NCBI GenBank assembly: GCA_009733745.1
Contig: WNWL01000009.1
Location: 46,267-110,266, forward strand
Direction: 5' to 3'
Length of the DNA stretch: 64,000 nucleotides
Source of the DNA: Oceanobacillus sp. HTM 045
Lineage (GTDB): Bacteria > Pseudomonadota > Alphaproteobacteria > Rhodobacterales > Rhodobacteraceae
Notes under the pieces: generated by a model
Told to the model about the DNA's origin: nothing
The model's database searches: none
Seen by the model: only the letters and a program-made list of their open reading frames with translations
Program-made: the position numbers and the translations under genes
Part shown: piece after piece, positions 41,976 to 50,630 of the stretch
Position numbering within the stretch: the first letter of the stretch is position 1
How the letters are laid out: each line of letters starts with the position of its first letter

Positions 41976-42880
41976 CCGCGGCGCCCCAGCATCTTCTCCA
42001 GATCCATCCGCCGCATCGCGATGAACACCGCGGACCCGGCCAGCAGAATGACGAGTACCGAGAGCGCGGAGCCACGCGGCCAGTTCTGGCCGAAGGTGAA
42101 CGCGGATTCGATGTCCTGCGCGACGGTGACGATGACGCCCTTGCCAAGGAATTTAGCCTCGGAGAACGCGCCGAGCGAGATCACGAAGCAGAGCAGCCCG
42201 CCGATCAGGATGCCGGGCGCGGCCAGCGGCAGCTCGATGTCGCGGAACATCCGCCAGCGGGTCGCCCCCATGTCCGCCGCCGCCTCGCGCACGTCGGGCG
42301 GCACGTTGGCGAGGCCGAGGATCATCGGGAAGAGCATGAAGGGCAGGTAGACATAGACGATCCCGAACACGATCGCCGGCACGTTCGTCACCAGCGACCC
42401 GGTCTCGACGCCAAACATCGCCTTGAGTCCGCCGTCGAGCACGCCCGCCTTGTCGAGGAACAGCACCCAGCCCTGAAGGCGGATGTTCTCCGCCACGAAG
42501 AGCGGCGCGACGATCAGCACCGTCAGGATCACCGCCCGCTTCGGTGCCGCCCGCTTGATCGCGACGGCGAGCGGGTAGGCCACCACCAGCAGCAGCGCGG
42601 TCGACAGCAGCGCCAGCCACAGCGACCAGCCGAAGGAGATGTAGAAGTTCTGCTCGACGATATCGACGTAGTTCTCCAGCGTCGGCGTGCCCCACGGGCT
42701 GAAGGAGCCGCGCGGCATGAAGCTGTAGAGCGCGACCATCACCATCGGCGCGAGGAAGCCGAACACCAGCAGCGCGAGGATTGGCATCGCGTACCAGACG
42801 CCGGTCGGGATCGCGCCGATCCGCAGGGGCCGGGGCGCGGAGGAGACCGCCGGCAGGTCGCTCTTGGTCACATCCGTCAT
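41972..42880 (-). CDS. ABC importer 3 permease (PotB type)
   Basis: 302-aa membrane subunit with a 25-residue cytoplasmic lead and six membrane segments (first IPTGVWYAMPILALLVFGFLAPMVMVALYSF). The EAA loop is REAAADMGATRWRMFRDIELPLAAPG, almost the same as in the partner permease. It starts 7 nt after the ATPase stop and is coupled to the next permease by ATGA. Confidence 0.91.
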   Translation of the reverse strand: MTDVTKSDLPAVSSAPRPLRIGAIPTGVWYAMPILALLVFGFLAPMVMVALYSFMPRGSFSPWGTPTLENYVDIVEQNFYISFGWSLWLALLSTALLLVVAYPLAVAIKRAAPKRAVILTVLIVAPLFVAENIRLQGWVLFLDKAGVLDGGLKAMFGVETGSLVTNVPAIVFGIVYVYLPFMLFPMILGLANVPPDVREAAADMGATRWRMFRDIELPLAAPGILIGGLLCFVISLGAFSEAKFLGKGVIVTVAQDIESAFTFGQNWPRGSALSVLVILLAGSAVFIAMRRMDLEKMLGRRG

Positions 42881-42887
42881 CTCGGCG

Positions 42888-43937
42888 CTACTCCGGGAAC
42901 AGGGCGCTGTCTTCGGGGGTGAAGCTCAGCGCGATCTGGCGGTCCGGCTGTTCGGCGTCGCGCAGGCGCTCGACCAGCAGCGTGAAGCCTCTGGTGCGGA
43001 CCTGGTACTGGACCCGGCTGCCGAGCAGGTACTCGTTGAAGATCTCGCCCTCGATCACCCCGTTCGGCGGCGGACCGCCATTGACGAAGCGCATGTCCTC
43101 GGGCCGCACCACCAGCGAGCCGGCCCGCACCGCCTCGCCCGGCGGCGGGTCGAAGGCCACGCCCAGCGGCTCGCACATCAGCTTGCCGTTGGCGGGCGTC
43201 ACCGGCAAGACATTGACCTCGCCCATGAACTCCGAGACGAACCGGCTGTTCGGGGCCTTGTAGATCTCGCGCGGGCTGCCGACCTGCACCAGCCGCCCGG
43301 AGCGCATCACGCCGATCCGGTCGGACATGATCATCGCCTCCTCGAGGCTGTGGGTGATGTAGACGAAGGTCTTGCCAGTCTCGCGCTGGATGTCCTTGAG
43401 TTCCTTCTCCAGCGTCTTGCGCAGCCGGTAGTCAATGGCCGAGAGCGGCTCGTCGAAGAACAGGATCTCCGGGTCGAAGGCCAGCGCCCGAGCCAGCGCC
43501 ACGCGCTGGCGCTCGCCGCCGGAGCACTTGGTCACCGGCCGGTCGTAGTAGCCGGCGGGAAGGTGGGCGAGGCCAAGGCATTCCTCGGCGCGCCGCCGGC
43601 GCTCGGCCTTGTCGACGTTGCGGCATTTCAGCGGGTACTCGACATTCTCGCCCACCGTCATGTGCGGGAAGAGCGCCAGCGACTGGAACACCATGCAGGT
43701 CGGCCGCAGGTGCGCCGGCGTGTCGTTGATCCGCTGGCCGCGCAGCAGGATGTCGCCGTGGGTGGGCTTGTCCATGCCCACCAGCAGCCTGATCAGCGTC
43801 GTCTTGCCGGACCCGGACGGCCCGACGATGGTGAAAAACTCTCCCTCCGCGATCGACAGCGAGACGCGGTCCACGGCGACGAAGCCGCCGAAATGCTTGT
43901 CGACAGATTTCAGCTCGAGGATCGTTTCCGGGGCCAT
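42888..43937 (-). CDS. ABC importer 3 ATPase with variant signature motif
   Basis: 349-aa PotA-type ATPase. Walker A is [16 protein letters not shown], Walker B is ILFFDEPLSAIDYRLRKT, the switch His is in YITHSLEEAM, and the C-terminal TOBE region carries NEYLLGSRVQYQV. The ABC signature reads CSGGERQR instead of the usual LSGGQQQR found in the other two importers, so Leu is Cys and the first Gln is Glu. Both changes occur in some functional importers, so it is likely active. Separated from the binding-protein gene by 70 nt holding a perfect hairpin. Confidence 0.9.
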   Translation of the reverse strand: MAPETILELKSVDKHFGGFVAVDRVSLSIAEGEFFTIVGPSGSGKTTLIRLLVGMDKPTHGDILLRGQRINDTPAHLRPTCMVFQSLALFPHMTVGENVEYPLKCRNVDKAERRRRAEECLGLAHLPAGYYDRPVTKCSGGERQRVALARALAFDPEILFFDEPLSAIDYRLRKTLEKELKDIQRETGKTFVYITHSLEEAMIMSDRIGVMRSGRLVQVGSPREIYKAPNSRFVSEFMGEVNVLPVTPANGKLMCEPLGVAFDPPPGEAVRAGSLVVRPEDMRFVNGGPPPNGVIEGEIFNEYLLGSRVQYQVRTRGFTLLVERLRDAEQPDRQIALSFTPEDSALFPE

Positions 43938-43972
43938 TTCAGCTTGTCCAGGGTCCGCTTGTTTCGCCGGAA

Positions 43973-43998
43973 CGGGCCGGGGCAGGGGCCCCGGCCCG
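43973..43998 (-). other. Perfect 11-bp intercistronic hairpin after importer 3 binding protein
   Basis: CGGGCCGGGGC pairs with GCCCCGGCCCG across AGGG, 9 nt past the binding-protein stop and 35 nt before the ATPase start on the minus strand. No T-run follows. Same location relative to the binding-protein gene as the stem-loops at 6002-6034 and 35544-35571. Confidence 0.75.
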
Positions 43999-44007
43999 GA
44001 GGCCGCA

Positions 44008-45267
44008 TCAGGCCCGCGACCGCTTCGCCTCGGTGTAGAGGTCGTGCATCGCGTCGTAGTCGGGGTTGATGTCGAAATCGATGCAGCGCGTGACGTCCTT
44101 CTCCAGCCACGCCCCGCCGTCGCCCCACTGGATCGCCTCCAGCTCGTCCGAGCCGAACTTCTCCAGCACGGTCGGGTCGCCCATCTGCACCACCGGGTTC
44201 AGCGTGCCCGGCGCCTTGGCGGCGACGCGGTAGGCCGCCTCGGGCGTGTGGCAGTAGATCAGGAACGCCTCGGCCAGCGGCGTCGGCTCCGGATTGGCGA
44301 CCAGCGAGGTGACCTCGATCCAGATGATGCCCGCCTGGCCCTTCGGGTTGTCGGCGGTCTTGGTCTCCTCGATCCCGTCCTCCGGCACGACGCACTGGAT
44401 CTGCGTCTCGCCCTCGTAGCGCGGCGCCGAAACGGTGTAGACCGAGCCGGGGAAGGTGCCGACGATCTCGCCGGTGATCATGTCGCGGGCCAGCGCCGCC
44501 TGGTCGTCCGAGACCTTCTTGGCGTTGTTGAAGACCTTGAAGATCATCTCCTTGTAGGTCTCCATCTCCGCCTCGGTGTGCTTGCGGAACGGAGAGAAGC
44601 CGCAGGCCATGCAGGTGTGCATGATCACCCAGTTCTCGTAGTCGAGAATGCCGTACTGGCCGGCCGCGCCCTCGATCATCTCCATGTAGCCGCCCGTCTC
44701 AAGGGTGGCCGGGTCCATCGCGTCCGCGTTCACCGCCATGCCCGAGGGGCCGTAGCGCTGGATCATGCCGAGAAGCTTCTCGCCAGTCTCGTCCAGCGCC
44801 CAGTGATAGGGCCACTCGAACCCGGCGACGTTCATGTCGTAGAGCGGCTTGAACTTCGCCGTGTCGAGCGGAAGGATCAGGCCCTCCGGGTACAGCATCT
44901 TGCGCTGCCAGGCGTTGTTCAGGTTGATGATGTCCCAGGTCGCCGTACCGCCGCCGCGCAGGTTGTTCACCGCGGCCGGGTCCGAGATCAGCATCTGCGG
45001 GTTCACCGTTGCGCCGGTGTCCTGCTGGAACGGCGCGAGCACCGGCTCCTCGGTATAGCCTTCCCAGGAATGCAGGTTCAGGTCCATGCGGAACCCGCCG
45101 CTGGAAAGCGACTCCTTGGTCTTCGCCCACAGCTCGTCGGCATAGCTCGCGCCGGTGCCGGCGAAGGACGGCGACCCCCCGGCCAGCGCCGCGGCGAAGC
45201 CCGCGGTCAGCCCCCGCATGACCTCGCGCCGGTTAGCGTTGTATCCGCGGAATTGCGACATCTTCAT
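44008..45267 (-). CDS. ABC importer 3 periplasmic binding protein
   Basis: 419-aa PotD-type receptor, longer than the other two. The start has an AGGAGGG ribosome site. The N-terminus carries a Tat signal (NRREVMRGLTAGFAAALAGGSPSFAG); the mature part includes LNLHSWEGYTEEPVLAPFQQDTGATVNPQ. Many Trp/Tyr residues (WPYHWALDE, WGDGGAWLE) could form an aromatic cage for a cationic amine. It follows the amine oxidase gene by 49 nt, suggesting the importer brings in the amine or that both respond to the same compound. Confidence 0.9.
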   Translation of the reverse strand: MKMSQFRGYNANRREVMRGLTAGFAAALAGGSPSFAGTGASYADELWAKTKESLSSGGFRMDLNLHSWEGYTEEPVLAPFQQDTGATVNPQMLISDPAAVNNLRGGGTATWDIINLNNAWQRKMLYPEGLILPLDTAKFKPLYDMNVAGFEWPYHWALDETGEKLLGMIQRYGPSGMAVNADAMDPATLETGGYMEMIEGAAGQYGILDYENWVIMHTCMACGFSPFRKHTEAEMETYKEMIFKVFNNAKKVSDDQAALARDMITGEIVGTFPGSVYTVSAPRYEGETQIQCVVPEDGIEETKTADNPKGQAGIIWIEVTSLVANPEPTPLAEAFLIYCHTPEAAYRVAAKAPGTLNPVVQMGDPTVLEKFGSDELEAIQWGDGGAWLEKDVTRCIDFDINPDYDAMHDLYTEAKRSRA

Positions 45268-45316
45268 CAGACACCCTCCTGTTGTGATTTCGTGCGGTCG
45301 GTTCCGGGTCGCCCGG

Positions 45317-47272
45317 CTACTCGGCCGCCAGGGCCTTGCAGCTCGCCTTGTTCCTGTCCGCGGGAATGTCGAGGTTCGGGTTGCGGTCGAAGAACCCGTT
45401 GGGCATCAGCTTGAAGCCGGTCGAGATGCAGGGCTGCACCGGGTAGTCCTCCAGCCGCGGCTGGTGGTGCAGGCCGAACGTGTGCCACGCCACCACGTCG
45501 GCCCCGTCGAGCGGGCGCTCCTTTTTGACATAGGAGTGCACGCCGTCGGAGCCGTCAGACGAGTTCACGAAGTCGCCCGCCGCATACCGCTCCTCGGGGT
45601 CGTAGGCGGTCAGCCAGAGATGGTTGAAGATGAACGGCATCCGCTTGCCCGACGGCCCGGCCGGGTCGTGGAAGGCTGCGAGGCTTTCGGTCGGCGCCAG
45701 CTTGTAGGCGGTCGGCTTTCCCATGCGGTTCGTCGCCTCGCGGCTGACGAACTTCCAGTACCGCTCGGCCTCCGGCTTGCGCTTTCGGCCGCATTCCTTC
45801 TCGATCACCGTCTCCTTGACGTAGAAGGCGTTGCCATAGGGGTTTTCCGGCCCCATCGGCTCCGCGACCGTGTCGCACTCCACCACCGCGTTCAGGTCGC
45901 CGTCGACGGCCATGTCGAGCCGTGCGCAGAAGACGTGCTGGTGGATCTGCCCGACCACGCCCGGCGCGACCTCGGTTCCGAACTTGTCGCACTCGCCCGG
46001 CATGCAGCCCACCGTGTTGATGATGCCGGTGGCCTTCATCTCGAACTCGATCTCGCCGTCGAGGTAGAAGTACCAGTAGGAGCCGTACTCGTAGTTCCCG
46101 ACCGTCGAGATCGACGAGACCACCAGCCGCCGCGCGCGGCGCACCTCGGTCTCGTCGGTGCGGAAGTCCCAGTGCTTCCAGAGGATCCCGTAATCCTCCT
46201 CGTGGATGCAGATCCCGTTCTCGATCACCATCGGGTCGCCGTTCACGTCGGCGATGTGGCAGTCTAGATAGTGGATGGCGCCGAGGCAGTCGCAGCCCAG
46301 CTTCAGCGAGTTGGCCAGCTTGCCGAGCCCGTACTCGCCGATGTCGAACACGTTCTTCCGCGCGTGCTGCTTTGCCGGGCTGCCGTAAGGCACCACCATC
46401 TCGGCAAGAGAGGCGCGGTAGCAGACCGGGCGGCCCTCGTAGGAGATGTCGTGCAGCGTCAGCCCCTCGCGGGCGTTGAAGCCGATCACCAGCGACCAGT
46501 CGTGCCAGTTGATCCGCCGCCCCTCCATCGAGAAGGTCACGCCCGCGGGCTGGACCACGTCGATCTTCTTCAGGTCGTCGCGCACCGTCTCTTGCGCCTC
46601 GGCAGTGTAGTTGCAGTCCTCCTCCGGCACGGGCACGACGCCGTAGTCGTCGACCCGCAGGACCTCGCGGGTCTTGATGTCGACGACCGCGTTCAGCCCC
46701 TCGATCGGGTGCGCATAGAGGTTGTCTTCCGGGAACGAGCGGACCCAGCAGAAGGTGTGGCTGATGTGGCGTCCCTCCTCGTCAGGCTCGCCGAAACTGC
46801 CCGCCGACCAGGGGTCAACGCAGACCAGATCCATGTCCGTGATTCCGCGCTTTTCACACGCGGCGATGAAATCCGGGTCCGATTTGACAGTTTCCTCGAT
46901 CTCCATGAATTCCTCGAGCTGGATCATGGGACGTGCCGTCGGGACGAATTCCTTCGAGAGGATGACTTTTTCGGACAGTGACACCGCGTACCGCCAGACG
47001 CCGATTCCGCCGGTGCGGTAGGCGTTCACACGGGCCGCGCGGCTGATCGGGTCGCCGGACGTGAATGCGCGCACCTCCGCCTTCGGGGGCTCCAGCAACT
47101 CGATGGATTCAAAGCGCAATTCGCCTTCGCCATCCTCGATGTCCCCGCGCACGAGGCCGGCGGCAGCCGAGATTTCATCCGCGGTCAGGGGTTCGAGAGG
47201 GTGGAAGACGCCCGAGCCGTGCTCCGAGCCCGTGTCCGCGTCCGAGCCTTCCGGCAAACTGTGCTTGTTCAT
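45317..47272 (-). CDS. Copper/topaquinone amine oxidase
   Basis: 651-aa primary amine oxidase: RCH2NH2 + O2 + H2O gives aldehyde, ammonia and H2O2. The Tyr that matures to topaquinone is Y394 in VGNYEYGSYW (Asp after Tyr is replaced by Glu). The catalytic base is D310 in NVFDIGEYGLG. Copper ligands are H444, H446 (GQIHQHVF) and H603 (LHHQPRLEDYPVQP). The ATG at 47272 is chosen for its GAGGG ribosome site; the 24 codons upstream lack similarity to the family. No signal peptide is visible, so it is probably cytosolic, unlike E. coli TynA. It heads the importer 3 unit, giving an uptake-and-oxidation module for a primary amine. Confidence 0.93.
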   Translation of the reverse strand: MNKHSLPEGSDADTGSEHGSGVFHPLEPLTADEISAAAGLVRGDIEDGEGELRFESIELLEPPKAEVRAFTSGDPISRAARVNAYRTGGIGVWRYAVSLSEKVILSKEFVPTARPMIQLEEFMEIEETVKSDPDFIAACEKRGITDMDLVCVDPWSAGSFGEPDEEGRHISHTFCWVRSFPEDNLYAHPIEGLNAVVDIKTREVLRVDDYGVVPVPEEDCNYTAEAQETVRDDLKKIDVVQPAGVTFSMEGRRINWHDWSLVIGFNAREGLTLHDISYEGRPVCYRASLAEMVVPYGSPAKQHARKNVFDIGEYGLGKLANSLKLGCDCLGAIHYLDCHIADVNGDPMVIENGICIHEEDYGILWKHWDFRTDETEVRRARRLVVSSISTVGNYEYGSYWYFYLDGEIEFEMKATGIINTVGCMPGECDKFGTEVAPGVVGQIHQHVFCARLDMAVDGDLNAVVECDTVAEPMGPENPYGNAFYVKETVIEKECGRKRKPEAERYWKFVSREATNRMGKPTAYKLAPTESLAAFHDPAGPSGKRMPFIFNHLWLTAYDPEERYAAGDFVNSSDGSDGVHSYVKKERPLDGADVVAWHTFGLHHQPRLEDYPVQPCISTGFKLMPNGFFDRNPNLDIPADRNKASCKALAAE

Positions 47273-47877
47273 TTTCCGCCCTCTTGGCCTAGCCTGAATG
47301 ATGCACCGCACACAGACGTTGCTGCAGGGCGAAAAGCGTGTCAAGGCGAGATGAGGATAAATTAGGCATCATGTAAGCCATTGAAAAATCTTATGAAAAT
47401 CAGAAACACGGTGGCTGTGGAGGAAGAATCAGCAAAAACTATGTGCGAATCTAAAGCTGGGCTGAAAAATTATGCAAGAAGTGTAAGGGCCGCCCCCTTC
47501 CACCCCAGCGTTACCAGTCACACCAAAGCCCGGATCGCGCGTTTCTCTCCCAGGACGCCAACCGCCAGGTCGACCGGGGTCGTTTTCCTCTGGCTCAAGG
47601 GCACTTCAGAGCGTCGCGCCAAAACCGGACTTGTGATTGCCTTCGACCATCGCCCGCAGCGATTTCGGGGCGATTACTTCGACTGTGCCGACGGATCGAA
47701 GGCGGCGGCAGACCACTCTTGGCCAGCTTGCTTCCCAAAAAGCGTACGATAGAACTGAAATCGTGCTTTATATCAGTTGCTTAACTGGGCTGTGAGCATT
47801 CAGGCTGGGCCAGGATCACCAACTGGTGAGAAGCGGACGATAAGGTTCTAATCTCGGCTCCTCCCCGGAAAGGCTGC
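47273..47877. other. 605-nt gap upstream of amine oxidase, no recognised gene
   Basis: The first 200 nt are AT-rich (47340-47480) and probably contain the amine oxidase promoter and control sites. A 123-codon plus-strand frame (47381-47752) has atypical composition, no ribosome site and no recognised domain. Another AT-rich patch with TTTATATCAGTTGCTTAACTGG lies near 47766-47787. The lower GC and patchwork look suggest decayed or laterally acquired DNA, but no transposase remnant was recognised. Confidence 0.5.
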
Positions 47878-49281
47878 TCACCCCGACGCCGAACGGAGCG
47901 CAACGAGGCGGAGCGGCGCGCTCACTCCTGAAACCATCGCGGGGGGCAGCCTCTCGAACATTTCCCCGGCCTCGAAACCTTGCGCTATGGCGAGGTCGAG
48001 CGTCGCTGCGGACGCGAGGGCCGGGCGGCCAACGGCCTTGCAATGCTTCTCCAGCTTTGCGGCAAGGTTGACCGGGTCGCCAATCACGGTGAATTCGAGC
48101 CGGCTGGCATCGCCCGTCACACCGAACAGCATCGGGCCGATCGCAACGCCGGTGCCGATGCTGGCGGGGTCCTCGCCCGCGTCGATGCGCTCACGGCTCC
48201 ACGCCTCTGCCGCCCGAGTTACAGCGACGAGCGCGCGCAGCGCATCCGCAGCACAGCTCGGGCTCGGCCGCACAGCGCCGAAGGTCGCAAGGATGCCGTC
48301 GCCGAGATACTTGTCGATCGAGCCGCCATGCGCCCGGATCGCCGCGACCATGCGGCGCTGATACTCGCTGAGGAGCGCCAGCGTCTCCACCGGGTCGAGC
48401 CGTGCCGAGAGGCGGGTGAAGCCGCGCAGGTCGATCATCATCGCCGCGGCCTCGCGCATCGTTGCGTCTCCGGGCCGGAGGGCTGTGTCGGCAAGGCGGA
48501 TCTCGCCTGCGACCTCGGGAGCGAAGAAGCGCGAAAGTTCGGATGCCGCATGCGCCTCGGTTGCAGCGCGCACCAGCAGGCGGCGGGCGCGGACGATGGC
48601 GATGGCGAGAACCGCGGTGACCGCCGCGATCGACAGGAGCTTGTCCACCTCCGCCCCGATCAGCACCGCGTGGGAGGTCATGTAGGCGACAAAGTCGTGG
48701 GTCACCCGCATCCCGCCCGGCGCGGCGACCGCGTAGACGATCAGCGCGCACCAGCCGATCACCGCGGCCAAACCCGCGAGCAGGACGTAGACCGCCTCGA
48801 ACCGCATGGTGCGGAGCGCGATCAGGATGAACACGTAAAGCAGCGTCGGCGCCTTGAGGTAGATCGTCGCCGGCTGCTGGTACTGGAGATGGAAGCTCCA
48901 GATCGTCACCATCAGCACCGCGATGTCGATGACGACGGAAGCGCCGAGCCAGAGCGGCGTGAGCCGGCCGCGAAGTGCCAGCCAGAGCCGCAGCGCCGTG
49001 ACGATCGTGTAGGCGGCGAGCGCGGCGGGCACCGGCTCGAACGGCACAGAGGGCGGAAAGGCCTTCGGCGTCAGCGCGTAGAACCCGCCGAAGAAGGCGA
49101 TGGCTCCGAACTGCGCGAGGCAGACGAGGATCTCGCTGGAACGCTGGTCGGCGGCGATGGCCTTGCGAACCCGCTCGGGCACGGCCCGAGGGGCGGGGGT
49201 GCCGAAGAGGAAGCCGGAGGCGCGGCGCAGGAACCGGCTTCGTGCCGCGAGAGAGAGGCCGGGCCCCGTTGGCGCGTTCAT
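47878..49281 (-). CDS. Membrane-anchored class III adenylate/guanylate cyclase
   Basis: 467-aa signalling enzyme. Residues about 50-255 contain six hydrophobic segments. The catalytic domain (about 285-455) shows the metal Asp in MMIDLRGFTRLSARLDP and the second in YLGDGILATFGA, and FTVIGDPVNLAAKLEKHCK, where the transition-state Asn is present but the usual Arg is Lys. Such Lys variants occur in alphaproteobacterial cyclases, so activity is plausible. The ATG at 49281 is chosen as the first Met before the clearly coding region. It starts 10 nt after the MFS stop on the same strand, so the two may be cotranscribed. Product cAMP is likely but not certain. Confidence 0.85.
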   Translation of the reverse strand: MNAPTGPGLSLAARSRFLRRASGFLFGTPAPRAVPERVRKAIAADQRSSEILVCLAQFGAIAFFGGFYALTPKAFPPSVPFEPVPAALAAYTIVTALRLWLALRGRLTPLWLGASVVIDIAVLMVTIWSFHLQYQQPATIYLKAPTLLYVFILIALRTMRFEAVYVLLAGLAAVIGWCALIVYAVAAPGGMRVTHDFVAYMTSHAVLIGAEVDKLLSIAAVTAVLAIAIVRARRLLVRAATEAHAASELSRFFAPEVAGEIRLADTALRPGDATMREAAAMMIDLRGFTRLSARLDPVETLALLSEYQRRMVAAIRAHGGSIDKYLGDGILATFGAVRPSPSCAADALRALVAVTRAAEAWSRERIDAGEDPASIGTGVAIGPMLFGVTGDASRLEFTVIGDPVNLAAKLEKHCKAVGRPALASAATLDLAIAQGFEAGEMFERLPPAMVSGVSAPLRLVALRSASG

Positions 49282-49291
49282 CGCCGTCACC

Positions 49292-50494
49292 TCAGCGCAC
49301 CGGCAGCGCGAGGCGCCGGGCGAGGACGACGGCCGCGACAAGGGCAATGCCGATGGCGGCGACCGTCGCCGACCAGCCGAGCCGGTCGTACACCTGGCCG
49401 AGCAGGGCCGCGCCTGCGAGGCCACCGAGATAGTAGGCGGCAAGGTAGAGCCCGCTCGCCGCCGCACGGTCAGAGCTTGCGGTCCGGCCGACGAAGCCGG
49501 TCGCGATCGCCTGCGCGAAGAAGGTGCCGACGCCGATCGCGGCGAGCCCCGCCAGCACCAGCGTCAGGCTGGGAGCGAGGAGCGCGGGCAGCGCCAGCAG
49601 GCAGAGGCCGAGCGCCGCGGCCAGAACGCGCCTCGTGCCCCAGCGCAGCGCCGCCTTCCCGGCCAGCGGCGTCGTCACCATCGCCGGGAGGAAGACGAGG
49701 TAGACGAAGCCGAGATCCATCGGCGCGAGATCGAGCGGCGGGCGGGAGAGTTCGAAGTTCACGTAGGTGAACGTGCCGATGAAGACGAAAAGGATCAGGA
49801 ACCCGATCCCGAACGCCGCGCGCAGGGCCGGGTCGGCGAGGTGCTTTCCCCACGCCGCCAGCGCCGGGCTGGATGGCGCGCAGCGATGCGCCATCCGCAT
49901 CTCCGGGCGCAGCGTCCGCGCGACCAGCGCCCCGCCTGCGAGGTTGAGCCCGGCGAAGACGTAGAAGTTGGCGGCCACGCCCACCATGTCGGCGACCGAG
50001 CCCGAGATAAGCCGTCCGATGAGGTTCGACGCCACCACCCCGGTGACATAGGCCGCCAGCGCCGCCGCCGTGTCCGCGGGCCCGGCACGCTCGGCCAGAT
50101 AGGCCATCGTCAGCGTGAAGGCCGCCGACATGAACACGCCCTGCGCGATGCGGAGCGCCGTGAAGGTGGCGAGATCGGGCGCCGAGGCCAGCAGCGTGGT
50201 CGGCACCGCGAGCAGCGCGAGGCTGACCCAGACGCCGCGCCGCCGGTCGATGCGGCGGGCGACCAGCGAGACCAGCAGCCCCGCCGCCGCCATGCCCATC
50301 GTCGAGGCGTTGACCGCGAAGCCCATCGCCGCGGGCGAGACGCGATAGGTCTCGACCAGCGTCGGCAGGATCGCCTGCGCGGCGAAGAGATCGACCAGGG
50401 TAAGGAACCCGATCAGGCCGATGACCAGGGTGCGGGGCAGCGTCCGCTCCGCCACGGCGGTCAGCGTTGCGGGGCCGGAAAGGTGGATGGCCAT
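49292..50494 (-). CDS. Major facilitator superfamily transporter
   Basis: 400-aa, 12-helix MFS protein. The loop 2-3 signature appears as LVARRIDRRRGVWVSLA (about residues 72-88). The start at MAIHLSGPATL (50494) has GGAGGA just upstream; an ATG five codons earlier lacks one. The N-terminal VIGLIGFLTLVDLFAAQAILPTLVETYRVSP resembles drug or sugar efflux members of the YnfM/Bcr type. Substrate unknown. It lies upstream of the cyclase in the same orientation. Confidence 0.87.
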   Translation of the reverse strand: MAIHLSGPATLTAVAERTLPRTLVIGLIGFLTLVDLFAAQAILPTLVETYRVSPAAMGFAVNASTMGMAAAGLLVSLVARRIDRRRGVWVSLALLAVPTTLLASAPDLATFTALRIAQGVFMSAAFTLTMAYLAERAGPADTAAALAAYVTGVVASNLIGRLISGSVADMVGVAANFYVFAGLNLAGGALVARTLRPEMRMAHRCAPSSPALAAWGKHLADPALRAAFGIGFLILFVFIGTFTYVNFELSRPPLDLAPMDLGFVYLVFLPAMVTTPLAGKAALRWGTRRVLAAALGLCLLALPALLAPSLTLVLAGLAAIGVGTFFAQAIATGFVGRTASSDRAAASGLYLAAYYLGGLAGAALLGQVYDRLGWSATVAAIGIALVAAVVLARRLALPVR

Positions 50495-50630
50495 CGCAGG
50501 GTCCTCCATCGGTGTCTGGTCCCGGAGGCTGCGCCGCCGGTGCCTGTCGGGGAAATTCCGTCTGCTTCTCGGCCCGATGCATCCGGTGCATCGGAACGGC
50601 GGCGCGCGGTTGGCCGCGCGCTGCTCAGGC

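Noticed and set aside
43609..45414. 601-codon plus-strand frame antisense to importer 3
   Set aside because: No recognisable domain; minus-strand ATPase and binding protein are clearly real.
47381..47752. 123-codon plus-strand frame in the amine oxidase upstream gap
   Set aside because: No ribosome site, atypical composition and no family recognised; kept only as part of the gap description.
47800..47880. Possible tRNA fragment near the cyclase stop (GGTTCTAATCTCGGC)
   Set aside because: Arms do not pair as a T-stem and no anticodon arm is present.
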